Shown: positions 1 to 7,143 of the stretch, in pieces
How the letters are laid out: each line of letters starts with the position of its first letter
Numbering within the stretch: the stretch's first letter is position 1
NCBI GenBank assembly: GCA_002317385.1
Contig: DCJH01000069.1
Span: 1-12,909 of the forward strand
Direction of reading: 5' to 3'
Source: Prevotella sp. UBA1705
GTDB lineage: Bacteria; Bacteroidota; Bacteroidia; Bacteroidales; Bacteroidaceae
DNA: 12,909 nucleotides
The notes under the pieces: model-generated
What the model was told of the DNA's origin: nothing
The model's input: the letters and a program-made list of their open reading frames with translations, nothing else
The model's database searches: none
Program-made: the position numbers and the translations under genes

Positions 1-1511
1 GCCTTGATGGCGGCTTCGGTCTGGTCGGCATCGAGTCCGTGGGTGCGAATGATGCGGCCTGTCTGCTCATGCCAGGTGATAACCGTCTGTACCAGTGCAT
101 CGGTGTGGCCTCCGGGGGGGATGGTCACGGTGTAGTTGGCCAGGCGGGGGAAGGTGCGATTGAGGTTGTCCTTGTAGATTTTGCGCAACGCTTTCACAAA
201 GGCGTCATACTGTCCGTCACCGGTAGCATCGGCGGTGTAGACCTGTCCGTTGATCGAAATCTTGATGCTCGCAATGGGTTTCAGCCCGTAGGATGTAGAC
301 ACCATGTAGCTCAGGAGCTTCACGCGGTCCTCCTGCGTGTCGTGCTTGAGCACGTCGGCCACGATGAAGGGCAGGTCGTCCTGCGTCACAAACTCCTTGC
401 GGTCGCCGAGTTCCGTGACGCGCTGCGCCACCTTCCGGGTCTGCTCGGGGGTGAGATCCATGCCCAACTCCTCAAGATTCTTCTCGATATTGGCTTTGCC
501 GGAGTTCTTGCCGAGGGCGTAGGCACGCTTGCGGCCGAAACGCTCAGGCTTCAGTTCGTTGCAATAGAGGTTGTCCTTGCTGTCGCCGTCGGCATGAACA
601 CCGGCCACTTGGGTAAAGACATTCTCGCCCACGATGGGCTGGTTGGCCGCCAGAATGATGCCGCTGTGGTCTTCAACCACACGACTGATCATGTTGAGTT
701 GGCTCTCGTCGATATTGGTCTTGACGTGCAACTGGTCGTGAAGAATGGCCTGAACGCTGGCCAGCGGTGCGTTGCCGCAGCGCTCACCGAGTCCGTTCAC
801 CGTGACATGCACACCCTTGCAGCCACACATCACGGCCGCCAACGTGTTGGAAACGGCCAGATCATAGTCGTTGTGGGCATGGAAATCGAAGTGCTTGTCG
901 GGGTAATAGCTCAGCATGTTCTGCACATAGTCCATACATTGCAGCGGATTCATGATGCCCAGCGTGTCGGGAAGGAGGAAGCGTTCGATACGCGTGCCCT
1001 TGAGTCCCTCCATCATCTGGTAGACGTAGTCGGGCGAATCTTTCATGCCCGAACTCCAATCCTCCAGATAAAGATTGACGCGCATGCCCATCTTCTCGGC
1101 ATAATCGAGTTCTTCGAGAATGTCGTCGATGTGCTGTTGCGGGGTCTTGTGGAGTTGCTGCGTGCAGTGTTTGAGCGAACCTTTGGCCAAGAGATTGATG
1201 ACGTGACCGCCGCATTCGCGAATCCAGTCGATGGACTGATGATGGTCTACGAATCCCAATACCTCTATTCTATCCAGATACCCTTCACGCTTGGCATAGG
1301 CACATATCTTCGAAACGGCGTCTTTCTCTCCTTCAGACACACGTGCCGATGCCACCTCCAGACGGTCTACGTTGACGTCGCGCAGCAGCAAGCGGGCTAT
1401 CATGAGTTTCTCATGCGGCAGGAAACTCACGCCATTGGTCTGCTCGCCGTCGCGCAGCGTGCAGTCCATAATCTCGATAGACGGGTTCAGTTTGCTGGCA
1501 ATCTCCATCAT
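1..1511 (-). CDS. 2-isopropylmalate synthase-family enzyme, possibly (R)-citramalate synthase; 3' end off window
   Basis: Second HMGL-like acyl-CoA condensing enzyme of the leu operon. The reading frame stays open from ATG at 1511 to the left edge (503 codons visible), so only the C-terminus is missing. Visible motifs: the catalytic N-terminal signature MDCTLRDGEQT (residues 15-25, with R20 and D21), the metal-binding HAHND (211-215) and GLGERCGN (ending at N247). The C-terminal part, from roughly residue 390 and including GRIIRTHGLDAD, looks like the LeuA regulatory (dimer) domain. It differs clearly from the LeuA at 3557-5059, which has HCHND and GERAGN. Its start overlaps the leuD stop as ATGA, which suggests translational coupling; a second ATG follows immediately at 1508. 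Bacteroidota leu operons commonly carry such a second synthase before leuB. Citramalate synthase (pyruvate plus acetyl-CoA, for isoleucine) is the favoured inference because LeuCD is shared by that route and the operon leader is Ile-rich. A second isopropylmalate synthase is the alternative. Confidence 0.9.
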   Translation of the reverse strand, partial: MMEIASKLNPSIEIMDCTLRDGEQTNGVSFLPHEKLMIARLLLRDVNVDRLEVASARVSEGEKDAVSKICAYAKREGYLDRIEVLGFVDHHQSIDWIRECGGHVINLLAKGSLKHCTQQLHKTPQQHIDDILEELDYAEKMGMRVNLYLEDWSSGMKDSPDYVYQMMEGLKGTRIERFLLPDTLGIMNPLQCMDYVQNMLSYYPDKHFDFHAHNDYDLAVSNTLAAVMCGCKGVHVTVNGLGERCGNAPLASVQAILHDQLHVKTNIDESQLNMISRVVEDHSGIILAANQPIVGENVFTQVAGVHADGDSKDNLYCNELKPERFGRKRAYALGKNSGKANIEKNLEELGMDLTPEQTRKVAQRVTELGDRKEFVTQDDLPFIVADVLKHDTQEDRVKLLSYMVSTSYGLKPIASIKISINGQVYTADATGDGQYDAFVKALRKIYKDNLNRTFPRLANYTVTIPPGGHTDALVQTVITWHEQTGRIIRTHGLDADQTEAAIK

Positions 1512-2101
1512 TGGGCACGTCCCTTCTCGTAGGCCTCCACCTTGTCGCGGTTCTGTACAAGGAAGTCTACGTCATCAAGGCCATTCATCAGGCAGTGCTT
1601 CTTATAGCCGTTGATGTCGAAATACTCACTGTTTCCAGTGGCCAGATTGGTTACCGTTTGGTTGGGAAGGTCCACCTTGACCTCGGTCTTGTGGTCTTTC
1701 TCAATGCTCTTGAACAGTTCCTGCAGGAACTTCTCGCTCACCACGACAGGCAAAACGAAGTTGTTGAGCTCGTTGTTCTTATGGATATCGGCAAAGAAGG
1801 AGCTGATAACCACACGGAATCCGTATCCGGCGATGGCCCATGCCGCATGCTCTCGGCTCGAGCCGGAGCCGAAATTCTTGCCTGCCACGAGGATAACGCC
1901 CGAGTAGGAGGGGTCGTTGAGCACGAAATCCGGCTTTGGAGTGCCATCCTTCTCATATCGCCAGTCGCGGAAAAGGTTGTCGCCGAAGCCCTGTTTATCA
2001 GTGGCTTTGAGGAAGCGGGCGGGGATAATCTGGTCTGTATCTACATTCTCCAAGGGGAGAGGAATGCAACTTGATGTGATAATATCGAATTTCTGTTTCA
2101 T
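1508..2101 (-). CDS. leuD: 3-isopropylmalate dehydratase small subunit
   Basis: Small (swivel-domain) subunit of the cytosolic isopropylmalate isomerase, which with LeuC converts 2-isopropylmalate to 3-isopropylmalate in leucine synthesis. The 197-aa length is normal for bacterial LeuD. Family signatures are NVDTDQIIPARFL (residues 19-31) and GKNFGSGSSREHAAWA (74-89), the loop that binds substrate next to the LeuC Fe-S cluster. The ATG at 2101 lies 40 nt after the leuC stop, and its TGA at 1510-1508 overlaps the next gene's ATG by four bases. It belongs to the same leftward operon as leuA and leuC and is presumably controlled by the attenuator ahead of leuA. The same LeuCD pair can also isomerise citramalate in organisms that make isoleucine that way. 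Confidence 0.97.
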   Translation of the reverse strand: MKQKFDIITSSCIPLPLENVDTDQIIPARFLKATDKQGFGDNLFRDWRYEKDGTPKPDFVLNDPSYSGVILVAGKNFGSGSSREHAAWAIAGYGFRVVISSFFADIHKNNELNNFVLPVVVSEKFLQELFKSIEKDHKTEVKVDLPNQTVTNLATGNSEYFDINGYKKHCLMNGLDDVDFLVQNRDKVEAYEKGRAQ

Positions 2102-2141
2102 CTTTTCAGTGTTAAATCGGTTGACGCCAAGTGTAGGCTAC

Positions 2142-3539
2142 TCATGAAATGAACTCGCGGGGGTCTGTGATCTTGCCCGTCACGGCTGCGGCTGCGGCCA
2201 CCAACGGACTGGCAAGGATGGTGCGTGCACCCGGTCCCTGGCGTCCCTCGAAGTTACGGTTGGATGTAGACACACTGTAAAGTCCGGCTGGAACCTTGTC
2301 GTCGTTCATGGCGAGACAGGCCGAACAGCCCGGCTGACGGATGGCAAAACCTGCTTCCTGGAGCACCTTGTCGAGGCCTTCGTCCTTGATCTGCTTGGCC
2401 ACGGCCCACGAACCGGGTACCAGCCAAGCCACCACATGGTCGGCTTTCTGTTTGCCTTTCACCACCGAGGCGAAGGCGCGGAAGTCTTCGATGCGGCCGT
2501 TGGTGCAGGCACCGAGGAACACATAGTCTATCTTGTGACCCAGAAGACGCTCGCCCGGCTCAAAGCCCATGTACTGCAGGCTCTTGAGGAACGATGCCTG
2601 CTCCTTCTCGTCGATATCTTCCAGTGTGGGCACGGCGCCGTTGATACTGATGCCCATGCCCGGATTGGTGCCATAGGTGATGCGCGGTTCGATGTCGGCA
2701 GCATCGTAGACGAGCTCCTTGTCGAACACAGCGTCGTCGCCCGAACGCAGGGTTTTCCAGTAGGCCAGTGCCTTATCCCAGTCTGCTCCCTTAGGCGCAT
2801 ACTTGCGGCCCCTGATATATTCGAAGGTCTTCTCGTCGGGAGCGATGAAGCCTCCACGTGCGCCCATCTCGATGGAGAGGTTGCAAAGTGTGAGTCTTCC
2901 CTCCATTGTCATGTCGCGAACCACGTCGCCTGCATACTCCACAAAGTAGCCAGTGGCTCCCGAAGTGGAGATCTGGGCCATCAGATAGAGAGCCACATCC
3001 TTGGCGGTGACGCCCGGACGGAGCTTGCCATTGACACTGATGCGCATGGATTTGGGCTTCTGCTGCAGAATACATTGTGACGAAAGCACCATCTCCACCT
3101 CTGATGTGCCGATGCCGAAAGCCACGGCACCCATGGCTCCATGGGTGGAAGTGTGGGAGTCGCCGCACACGATGGTCATGCCGGGAAGCGACAATCCGGT
3201 CTCGGGACCCACGACATGGATGATGCCGTTCTCCTTGGTGTTCATCTTAAATTCGGTTACTCCAAACTCCTCGCAGTTCTTGTCGAGCGTGTCGATCTGC
3301 TTGCGACCGATGGCATCTTCTACAGGTTTGTCCTGGTCGTGGGTCTGGATGTTGTGGTCGGGCATAGCAAACACTTGCTCGGGACGGAACACTTTCAGTC
3401 CCCTCTGGCGCATACCTTCAAAGGCTTGCGGCGATGTCACCTCGTGACAATACAGACGATCGATGTAGAGTTGTGTCGGACCGTCCTCGATAGTCTGTAC
3501 AACGTGGCTATCCCAAATCTTGTCAAATAATGTATTCAT
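2142..3539 (-). CDS. leuC: 3-isopropylmalate dehydratase large subunit
   Basis: Large, [4Fe-4S]-binding subunit of isopropylmalate isomerase (aconitase family, cytosolic). The 465-aa length matches the bacterial family. Cluster-ligand cysteines are visible as C345 in GACTNGR and C405/C408 in GCSACLAMN, the usual three-cysteine pattern. Other signatures are VCGDSHTSTHGAMG (around residues 124-137) and NRNFEGRQG (around 428-436), both typical of LeuC. ATG 3539 is 17 nt after the leuA stop, consistent with cotranscription. It works with LeuD just downstream. No frameshift or missing ligand was seen. Confidence 0.98.
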   Translation of the reverse strand: MNTLFDKIWDSHVVQTIEDGPTQLYIDRLYCHEVTSPQAFEGMRQRGLKVFRPEQVFAMPDHNIQTHDQDKPVEDAIGRKQIDTLDKNCEEFGVTEFKMNTKENGIIHVVGPETGLSLPGMTIVCGDSHTSTHGAMGAVAFGIGTSEVEMVLSSQCILQQKPKSMRISVNGKLRPGVTAKDVALYLMAQISTSGATGYFVEYAGDVVRDMTMEGRLTLCNLSIEMGARGGFIAPDEKTFEYIRGRKYAPKGADWDKALAYWKTLRSGDDAVFDKELVYDAADIEPRITYGTNPGMGISINGAVPTLEDIDEKEQASFLKSLQYMGFEPGERLLGHKIDYVFLGACTNGRIEDFRAFASVVKGKQKADHVVAWLVPGSWAVAKQIKDEGLDKVLQEAGFAIRQPGCSACLAMNDDKVPAGLYSVSTSNRNFEGRQGPGARTILASPLVAAAAAVTGKITDPREFIS

Positions 3540-3556
3540 ATCCTGATTTAATTGAA

Positions 3557-5059
3557 TTACTTGTTTCTAAACTTATTGATACAGTCGATGTAGGCCTCCA
3601 CAGAAGCCGTCACGATATCGGTGTTAGCACCGAAACCATAGTACATATTGCCGTCGTACTCCACCTGCATGTGCACTTTGCCCACATCGTCGGAACCTTT
3701 GGAGATGGCCTGAATGGTGAATTCCTTGAGCGTCATTTGCTTGTGGATGATGCGTTTCAGGGCACTGATGGCAGCGTCCACCGGACCGTTGCCCGACGAC
3801 GACTCCTCAAACTTCTGACCGGCAATATCCAATCCGATGCTGGCCACGCTGCGCACGCCCTTGCCTGTGGTTACCTGCAGGTAGTCGAGTTTCACCGAAT
3901 GGTTGGCCGCAGTGTCTGCTCCGACGAGCATCAGGATATCGTCATCGGTAATCTCCTTCTTCTTATCGGCCAGGTCGAGGAACGCCTTGTAGATCTTGTC
4001 GAGCTTCTCCTCGTCGTCGATGTCCACGCCATTCACCTGCAGACGATACTTCAGCGCGGCACGACCCGAGCGTGCGGTCAGTACAATCTCGTTGTTGTCG
4101 AGTCCTATTTCCTTCGGATCGATGATCTCATAGGTCTGCACATTCTTCAGCACGCCATCCTGATGGATGCCGCTCGAATGGGCAAAGGCGTTGCGGCCCA
4201 CTATGGCTTTGTTGGGCTGCACGGGCATGTTCATCAGCGACGACACCATGCGCGACATGGGATAAATCTTGTGGGTGTTGATGTTTGTGTCGATATCGAG
4301 GTGCTTATGGCACTTCAATATCATGGCAATCTCCTCGAGAGAAGTGTTGCCTGCCCGCTCCCCGATGCCGTTGATGGTTACCTCCACCTGGCGCGCACCG
4401 GCCAGAACGCCGTTCAGCGTGTTGGCCGTAGCCATGCCCAGGTCGTTGTGGCAATGGGTAGAGATGATGGCCTTGTCGATGTTGTCGACATGTTCTTTCA
4501 GGTATTTTATCTTCGCGCCATACTCCGTAGGCAGGCAGTAGCCGGTGGTATCGGGAATATTCACCACCGTGGCGCCGGCCTTGATCACAGCCTCCACCAC
4601 GCGGGCGAGGTACTCGTTGTCGGTTCGTCCGGCGTCCTCGGCATAGAATTCCACATCCTCCACATATTTCTTGGCATAGGCCACAGCCCTCACCGCCCGC
4701 TCGATAATCTCCTCGGGGGTGGAGTTGAACTTATATTTAATATGTGAATCGCTGGTTCCGATACCGGTATGTATGCGCTTGTGCTTGGCATATTGCAGAG
4801 ACTCGGCGGCCACGTCGATATCTTTTTCCACCGCGCGGGTGAGCGCACAGATGGTGGGCCAGGTAACGGCCTTGGATATTTCGACTACCGAATTGAAATC
4901 GCCGGGGGAGGAAATGGGGAAGCCCGCCTCGATAACGTCTACGCCCAATAGCTCCAATTGCTTGGCCACTTGAATCTTCTCTACGGTGTTCAACTGACAG
5001 CCAGGCACCTGTTCGCCATCGCGGAGGGTCGTGTCAAAAATGTAAAGTCTCTCGCTCAT
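3557..5059 (-). CDS. leuA: 2-isopropylmalate synthase
   Basis: First committed enzyme of leucine biosynthesis; condenses 2-oxoisovalerate with acetyl-CoA. The 500-aa length fits the LeuA type 1 family. Motifs are FDTTLRDGEQ (residues 8-17, with catalytic R13 and D14), metal-binding HCHND (202-206) and NGIGERAGN (230-238). The C-terminal third, from about residue 360 to the end, is the LeuA allosteric domain where leucine binds in characterised homologues, so feedback inhibition is likely. It is the first structural gene of the operon, with leuC 17 nt downstream. A 29-aa Ile/Leu/Val-rich leader peptide and an intrinsic terminator-like hairpin lie between the promoter and this ATG, so transcription is probably attenuated when charged branched-chain tRNAs are plentiful. 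Confidence 0.98.
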   Translation of the reverse strand: MSERLYIFDTTLRDGEQVPGCQLNTVEKIQVAKQLELLGVDVIEAGFPISSPGDFNSVVEISKAVTWPTICALTRAVEKDIDVAAESLQYAKHKRIHTGIGTSDSHIKYKFNSTPEEIIERAVRAVAYAKKYVEDVEFYAEDAGRTDNEYLARVVEAVIKAGATVVNIPDTTGYCLPTEYGAKIKYLKEHVDNIDKAIISTHCHNDLGMATANTLNGVLAGARQVEVTINGIGERAGNTSLEEIAMILKCHKHLDIDTNINTHKIYPMSRMVSSLMNMPVQPNKAIVGRNAFAHSSGIHQDGVLKNVQTYEIIDPKEIGLDNNEIVLTARSGRAALKYRLQVNGVDIDDEEKLDKIYKAFLDLADKKKEITDDDILMLVGADTAANHSVKLDYLQVTTGKGVRSVASIGLDIAGQKFEESSSGNGPVDAAISALKRIIHKQMTLKEFTIQAISKGSDDVGKVHMQVEYDGNMYYGFGANTDIVTASVEAYIDCINKFRNK

Positions 5060-5084
5060 AATCTTTTATTTATCCTTCCAAAAC

Positions 5085-5119
5085 AAAAAAGCCTTCCCAC
5101 TAACGGAAGTGGAAAGGCT
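5085..5119 (-). terminator. leu operon attenuator (intrinsic terminator hairpin)
   Basis: An 11-bp stem, AGCCTTTCCAC (5119-5109) with GTGGGAAGGCT (5100-5090) and one G-U pair, has an 8-nt loop and is followed by six T residues (5090-5085). It lies only 25 nt before the leuA ATG and after the leader-peptide stop, so it is placed to stop transcription before leuA rather than to end dnaB. Its 5' arm can pair instead with the antiterminator arm at 5168-5154. Confidence 0.88.
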
Positions 5120-5168
5120 CTATTCTATGTTTAACGCTTAGACATGCGCACACACCTTTTCACTCCCG
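5104..5168 (-). promoter_or_regulatory. antiterminator hairpin of the leu leader
   Basis: Segment 5168-5154, inside the leader ORF (codons 20-25, downstream of the Ile run), pairs with 5118-5104. The pairing has 12 Watson-Crick pairs, 2 G-U pairs and one A-C mismatch. This takes up nearly all of the 5' arm of the terminator, so the two folds exclude each other. A 6-bp TGCGCA inverted repeat (5181-5176 with 5150-5145) brackets the antiterminator arm and could act as the protecting (1:2-type) hairpin. Confidence 0.75.
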
Positions 5169-5227
5169 ACCACGTTGCGCAGTCGAATAATAATGGAAAT
5201 AATAAGGGCGCTATACACGTACATCAT
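5138..5227 (-). CDS. leu operon leader peptide (Ile/Leu/Val attenuator)
   Basis: A 29-codon ORF starts at ATG 5227 (a second ATG follows at 5224) and ends with TAA 5140-5138. It lies about 18 nt after the predicted transcription start and 18 nt before the terminator stem. The peptide contains LIISIIIRLRNVV (codons 8-20). In total 5 Ile (all ATT), 2 Leu and 5 Val codons make up 12 of 29 residues, far above chance. An A-rich stretch precedes the ATG, as usual for Bacteroidota starts. The role inferred is cis-acting: ribosome stalling at the Ile codons (5203-5186) would leave the antiterminator arm free, while complete translation would cover it and let the terminator fold. The design resembles the ilv/leu leader peptides of Gammaproteobacteria. 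The peptide itself probably has no function. Confidence 0.82.
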   Translation of the reverse strand: MMYVYSALIISIIIRLRNVVGSEKVCAHV

Positions 5228-5250
5228 TGTTGTTTTCTTTATTTCGGCTA

Positions 5251-5282
5251 CAAAGATAACACTTTTATGCGAAACGAGCAAA
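5251..5282 (-). promoter_or_regulatory. promoter of the leuA operon
   Basis: The -7 box TATCTTTG (5258-5251) matches TAnnTTTG exactly. A -33 box TTTG (5282-5279) lies 20 nt upstream. Transcription would start near 5245, giving a leader of about 185 nt that contains the leader peptide and attenuator. Confidence 0.75.
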
Positions 5283-5296
5283 TGATTTATTACTTT

Positions 5297-5333
5297 TTTG
5301 AAACTTTATCTTTCAAACCGTCACTTTGTAACG
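5297..5333 (-). repeat. two adjacent small inverted repeats after dnaB
   Basis: Reading leftward, CGTTAC/GTGACG (5333-5319, loop AAA, one G-U) is followed by a perfect TTTGAAA/TTTCAAA (5317-5297, 7-nt spacer) and an A-rich tract. They lie between the dnaB stop and the -33 box of the leu promoter. They could be a weak dnaB 3' end or a protein-binding site for the leu promoter. There is no T-run, so an intrinsic terminator is not supported. Confidence 0.35.
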
Positions 5334-5342
5334 ATTATGCCG

Positions 5343-6866
5343 TTAGAACACATCGTCGAGCGGAGGGGCTCCAAACGGGTCGTTGTCGTCCTGGTTGAGG
5401 CGCGACCCGCGAATCTCCCCGCCACCGAAATCGGTAGGCAGCGGAGCCAGCATGGCATCCTCGGGATTGGCAAAACGGGTATATTGGCCCTGGAAGGCAA
5501 GCAGCACATCGCCCGTGGCTCCCTTACGATGCTTGGCAATAATAATCTGTGCTTTGCCTCGCAGGTCGTTGCCTTTCTCGTCCTCGCAGATGTGATAATA
5601 CTCCGGACGATGCACGAAGAGCACCATGTCGGCATCCTGCTCGATGGCTCCCGACTCGCGCAAGTCGCTCAGCTGCGGGCGCTTGCCCTCGATGCCCTCG
5701 CGGTTTTCCACCGTACGGTTGAGCTGCGAGAGGGCCAGAATGGGGATGTTGAGTTCCTTGGCCAGGCCCTTGAGCGAGCGCGAGATGGTAGACACCTCCT
5801 CCTGACGGTTGCCGAAGCGCATGCCGTTGGCGTTCATGAGCTGCAGGTAGTCGATCATAATGACCTGTACACCCTTCTCTCTTACCAGTCGGCGCGCCTT
5901 GGTGCGGAGCTCGAAAATCGACATGCCGGGGGTGTCGTCTATATAGACCGGCGCTCCCGTGAGCTTGGCGAGGTTCTTGTCTAAGCGCTCCCACTCGTCG
6001 CGGGCCAGCTGTCCGTTCATGATCTTCTTGCCTTCAATCTCGCACACATTGGACATCAAGCGGTTCACCAACTGCACGTTGTTCATCTCTAAGGAGAAGA
6101 AAGCGATGGGAGTCTGATAGTCTACGGCGATATTCTTGGCTATCGACAGCGCAAACGAAGTCTTACCCATGGCGGGTCGTCCGGCAATGATCACGAGGTC
6201 GCTCTTCTGCCATCCCGAGGTCATGTCGTCGAGCTTGGTGAAGCCCGAGGGGATGCCGGTGAGCCCGTCGGAGTTGGCCGACGCCTTCTGCAGGATGTCC
6301 ACCGCCTCGCGTATCACCGGGTCGATCTGGGTATAGTCCTGTCGCATGTTCTTCTGCGAGAGCTCGAAGAGATTGCCCTCGGCCTCTTGCATGAGTTCGT
6401 CCACGTCGACCGTGGCATCGAAGGCCTTGGTCTCGATGACGCTCGCAAAGGAGATGAGCTGGCGGGCAAGGAATTTCTGCTGGAGTATCTTGGCGTGATA
6501 CTCGATGTGGGCCGACGAGGCCACGTGGGCCGCAAGGTCCACCACATAGGTGGCGCCGCCCACATCGTCGAGCGTGCCCTCCTTCTGCAGCTCGTTGGTC
6601 ACGGTCATAATGTCGACCGGCGTCTCGCTCATGTTGAGCGTCTGGATGGCATTGAATATCTTTTGGTGACTCGGTTCGTAGAACGTCTCGGGGCGAATGA
6701 GCTCGGAGATGACCGAGAAGGCGTCCTTGTCGATCATCAATGCACCGAGCACCACCTTCTCCACGTCCACGGCCTGAGGCTGCAGGTGTCCGTAGGTGGA
6801 GTCTATCGGCGTGGCGCTCTTGCGGCCTTTGCGGCCCGCGCCGCCTGTATTGCTGGATTCTGGCAT
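5343..6866 (-). CDS. dnaB: replicative DNA helicase
   Basis: Hexameric 5'-3' helicase that unwinds DNA at the replication fork and interacts with primase. The 507-aa protein has an N-terminal DnaB_N domain (around residues 29-130), a linker, and a RecA-like C-terminal domain. In that domain are Walker A GRPAMGKT (229-236), catalytic E260 in FSLEM, Walker B VIMID with D339, the SQLNR motif (380-384), and KHRKG with a probable arginine finger R447. The acidic C-terminus ends in DDVF. No intein interrupts the P-loop, although some bacterial DnaB proteins have one. A perfect -7 box lies about 20 nt before the ATG, so it has its own promoter and a very short 5' UTR. The RRM gene upstream ends in a strong terminator, so dnaB is probably transcribed alone. 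Confidence 0.98.
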   Translation of the reverse strand: MPESSNTGGAGRKGRKSATPIDSTYGHLQPQAVDVEKVVLGALMIDKDAFSVISELIRPETFYEPSHQKIFNAIQTLNMSETPVDIMTVTNELQKEGTLDDVGGATYVVDLAAHVASSAHIEYHAKILQQKFLARQLISFASVIETKAFDATVDVDELMQEAEGNLFELSQKNMRQDYTQIDPVIREAVDILQKASANSDGLTGIPSGFTKLDDMTSGWQKSDLVIIAGRPAMGKTSFALSIAKNIAVDYQTPIAFFSLEMNNVQLVNRLMSNVCEIEGKKIMNGQLARDEWERLDKNLAKLTGAPVYIDDTPGMSIFELRTKARRLVREKGVQVIMIDYLQLMNANGMRFGNRQEEVSTISRSLKGLAKELNIPILALSQLNRTVENREGIEGKRPQLSDLRESGAIEQDADMVLFVHRPEYYHICEDEKGNDLRGKAQIIIAKHRKGATGDVLLAFQGQYTRFANPEDAMLAPLPTDFGGGEIRGSRLNQDDNDPFGAPPLDDVF

Positions 6867-6885
6867 ATGGTTTGGTTTAGTCTCG

Positions 6886-6893
6886 CAAATTTA
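6886..6893 (-). promoter_or_regulatory. dnaB promoter -7 box
   Basis: TAAATTTG (6893-6886) fits TAnnTTTG exactly. No good TTTG is visible at the expected -33 position (about 6917). The start site would be near 6880, leaving a 5' UTR of only about 14 nt before ATG 6866. Confidence 0.55.
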
Positions 6894-7000
6894 CAAAAAA
6901 TAGTTCAATGACGGCACGAAACCCCGAAAAACATCTTTCGCAATATCTCCGCCGTGGCAATTCCGAGCGCGGGCGATAGTAAGCCATGGCGCGTTTACAC

Positions 7001-7016
7001 CTTATTATATAATAAG
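7001..7016. repeat. 16-bp perfect palindrome upstream of dnaB
   Basis: CTTATTATATAATAAG is perfectly self-complementary with no spacer. It lies between the RRM-gene terminator and the dnaB promoter, about 110 bp upstream of the -7 box. As DNA it could bind a dimeric regulator; as RNA it is a poor hairpin. No known operator consensus is recognised. The rest of the spacer 6894-7076 shows no convincing gene. Confidence 0.6.
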
Positions 7017-7076
7017 AGCAGCAGGATAGCAGACACTCTACCGCCTGTCGCATCCGCCCAGCCCATGCCCTACCAC

Positions 7077-7121
7077 AAAAAAATCGTCGGAACGACAACC
7101 CGAGGGCTGCAGTTCCGACGA
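7077..7121 (-). terminator. intrinsic terminator of the RRM gene
   Basis: A perfect 10-bp stem, TCGTCGGAAC (7121-7112) with GTTCCGACGA (7093-7084), has an 18-nt loop and is followed by seven T residues (7083-7077). It lies 22 nt after the RRM-protein stop codon. Confidence 0.9.
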
Positions 7122-7143
7122 CGGAATGAATGCGGACTATATG

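Noticed and set aside
114..120. Run of seven G residues as a possible frameshift in the second synthase gene
   Set aside because: Counting the run shows the frame is kept through TIPPGGHTDALV and continues in a normal LeuA-type C-terminal domain, so the gene is intact here.
39..1532. 497-aa open frame on the + strand
   Set aside because: It is antisense to the synthase gene at 1-1511, which has clear HMGL motifs. The Asp/Glu/Gly-rich sense codons produce long open antisense frames; the product has no recognisable domain.
3530..4747. 405-aa open frame on the + strand
   Set aside because: Antisense shadow of leuA; the sense strand has the complete LeuA motifs.
5085..5119. Hairpin before leuA as the dnaB terminator or a T-box
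   Set aside because: It lies after the leu promoter and leader ORF, too far from dnaB, and there is no T-box consensus or specifier stem; the alternative pairing with the leader ORF favours attenuation.
5343..6866. Intein in DnaB
   Set aside because: The P-loop and the flanking helicase motifs are continuous at normal length (507 aa).
6877..7098. 73-aa open frame (- strand) upstream of dnaB
   Set aside because: It starts inside the terminator of the RRM gene, runs through the palindrome and the dnaB promoter, and shows no protein-like pattern.
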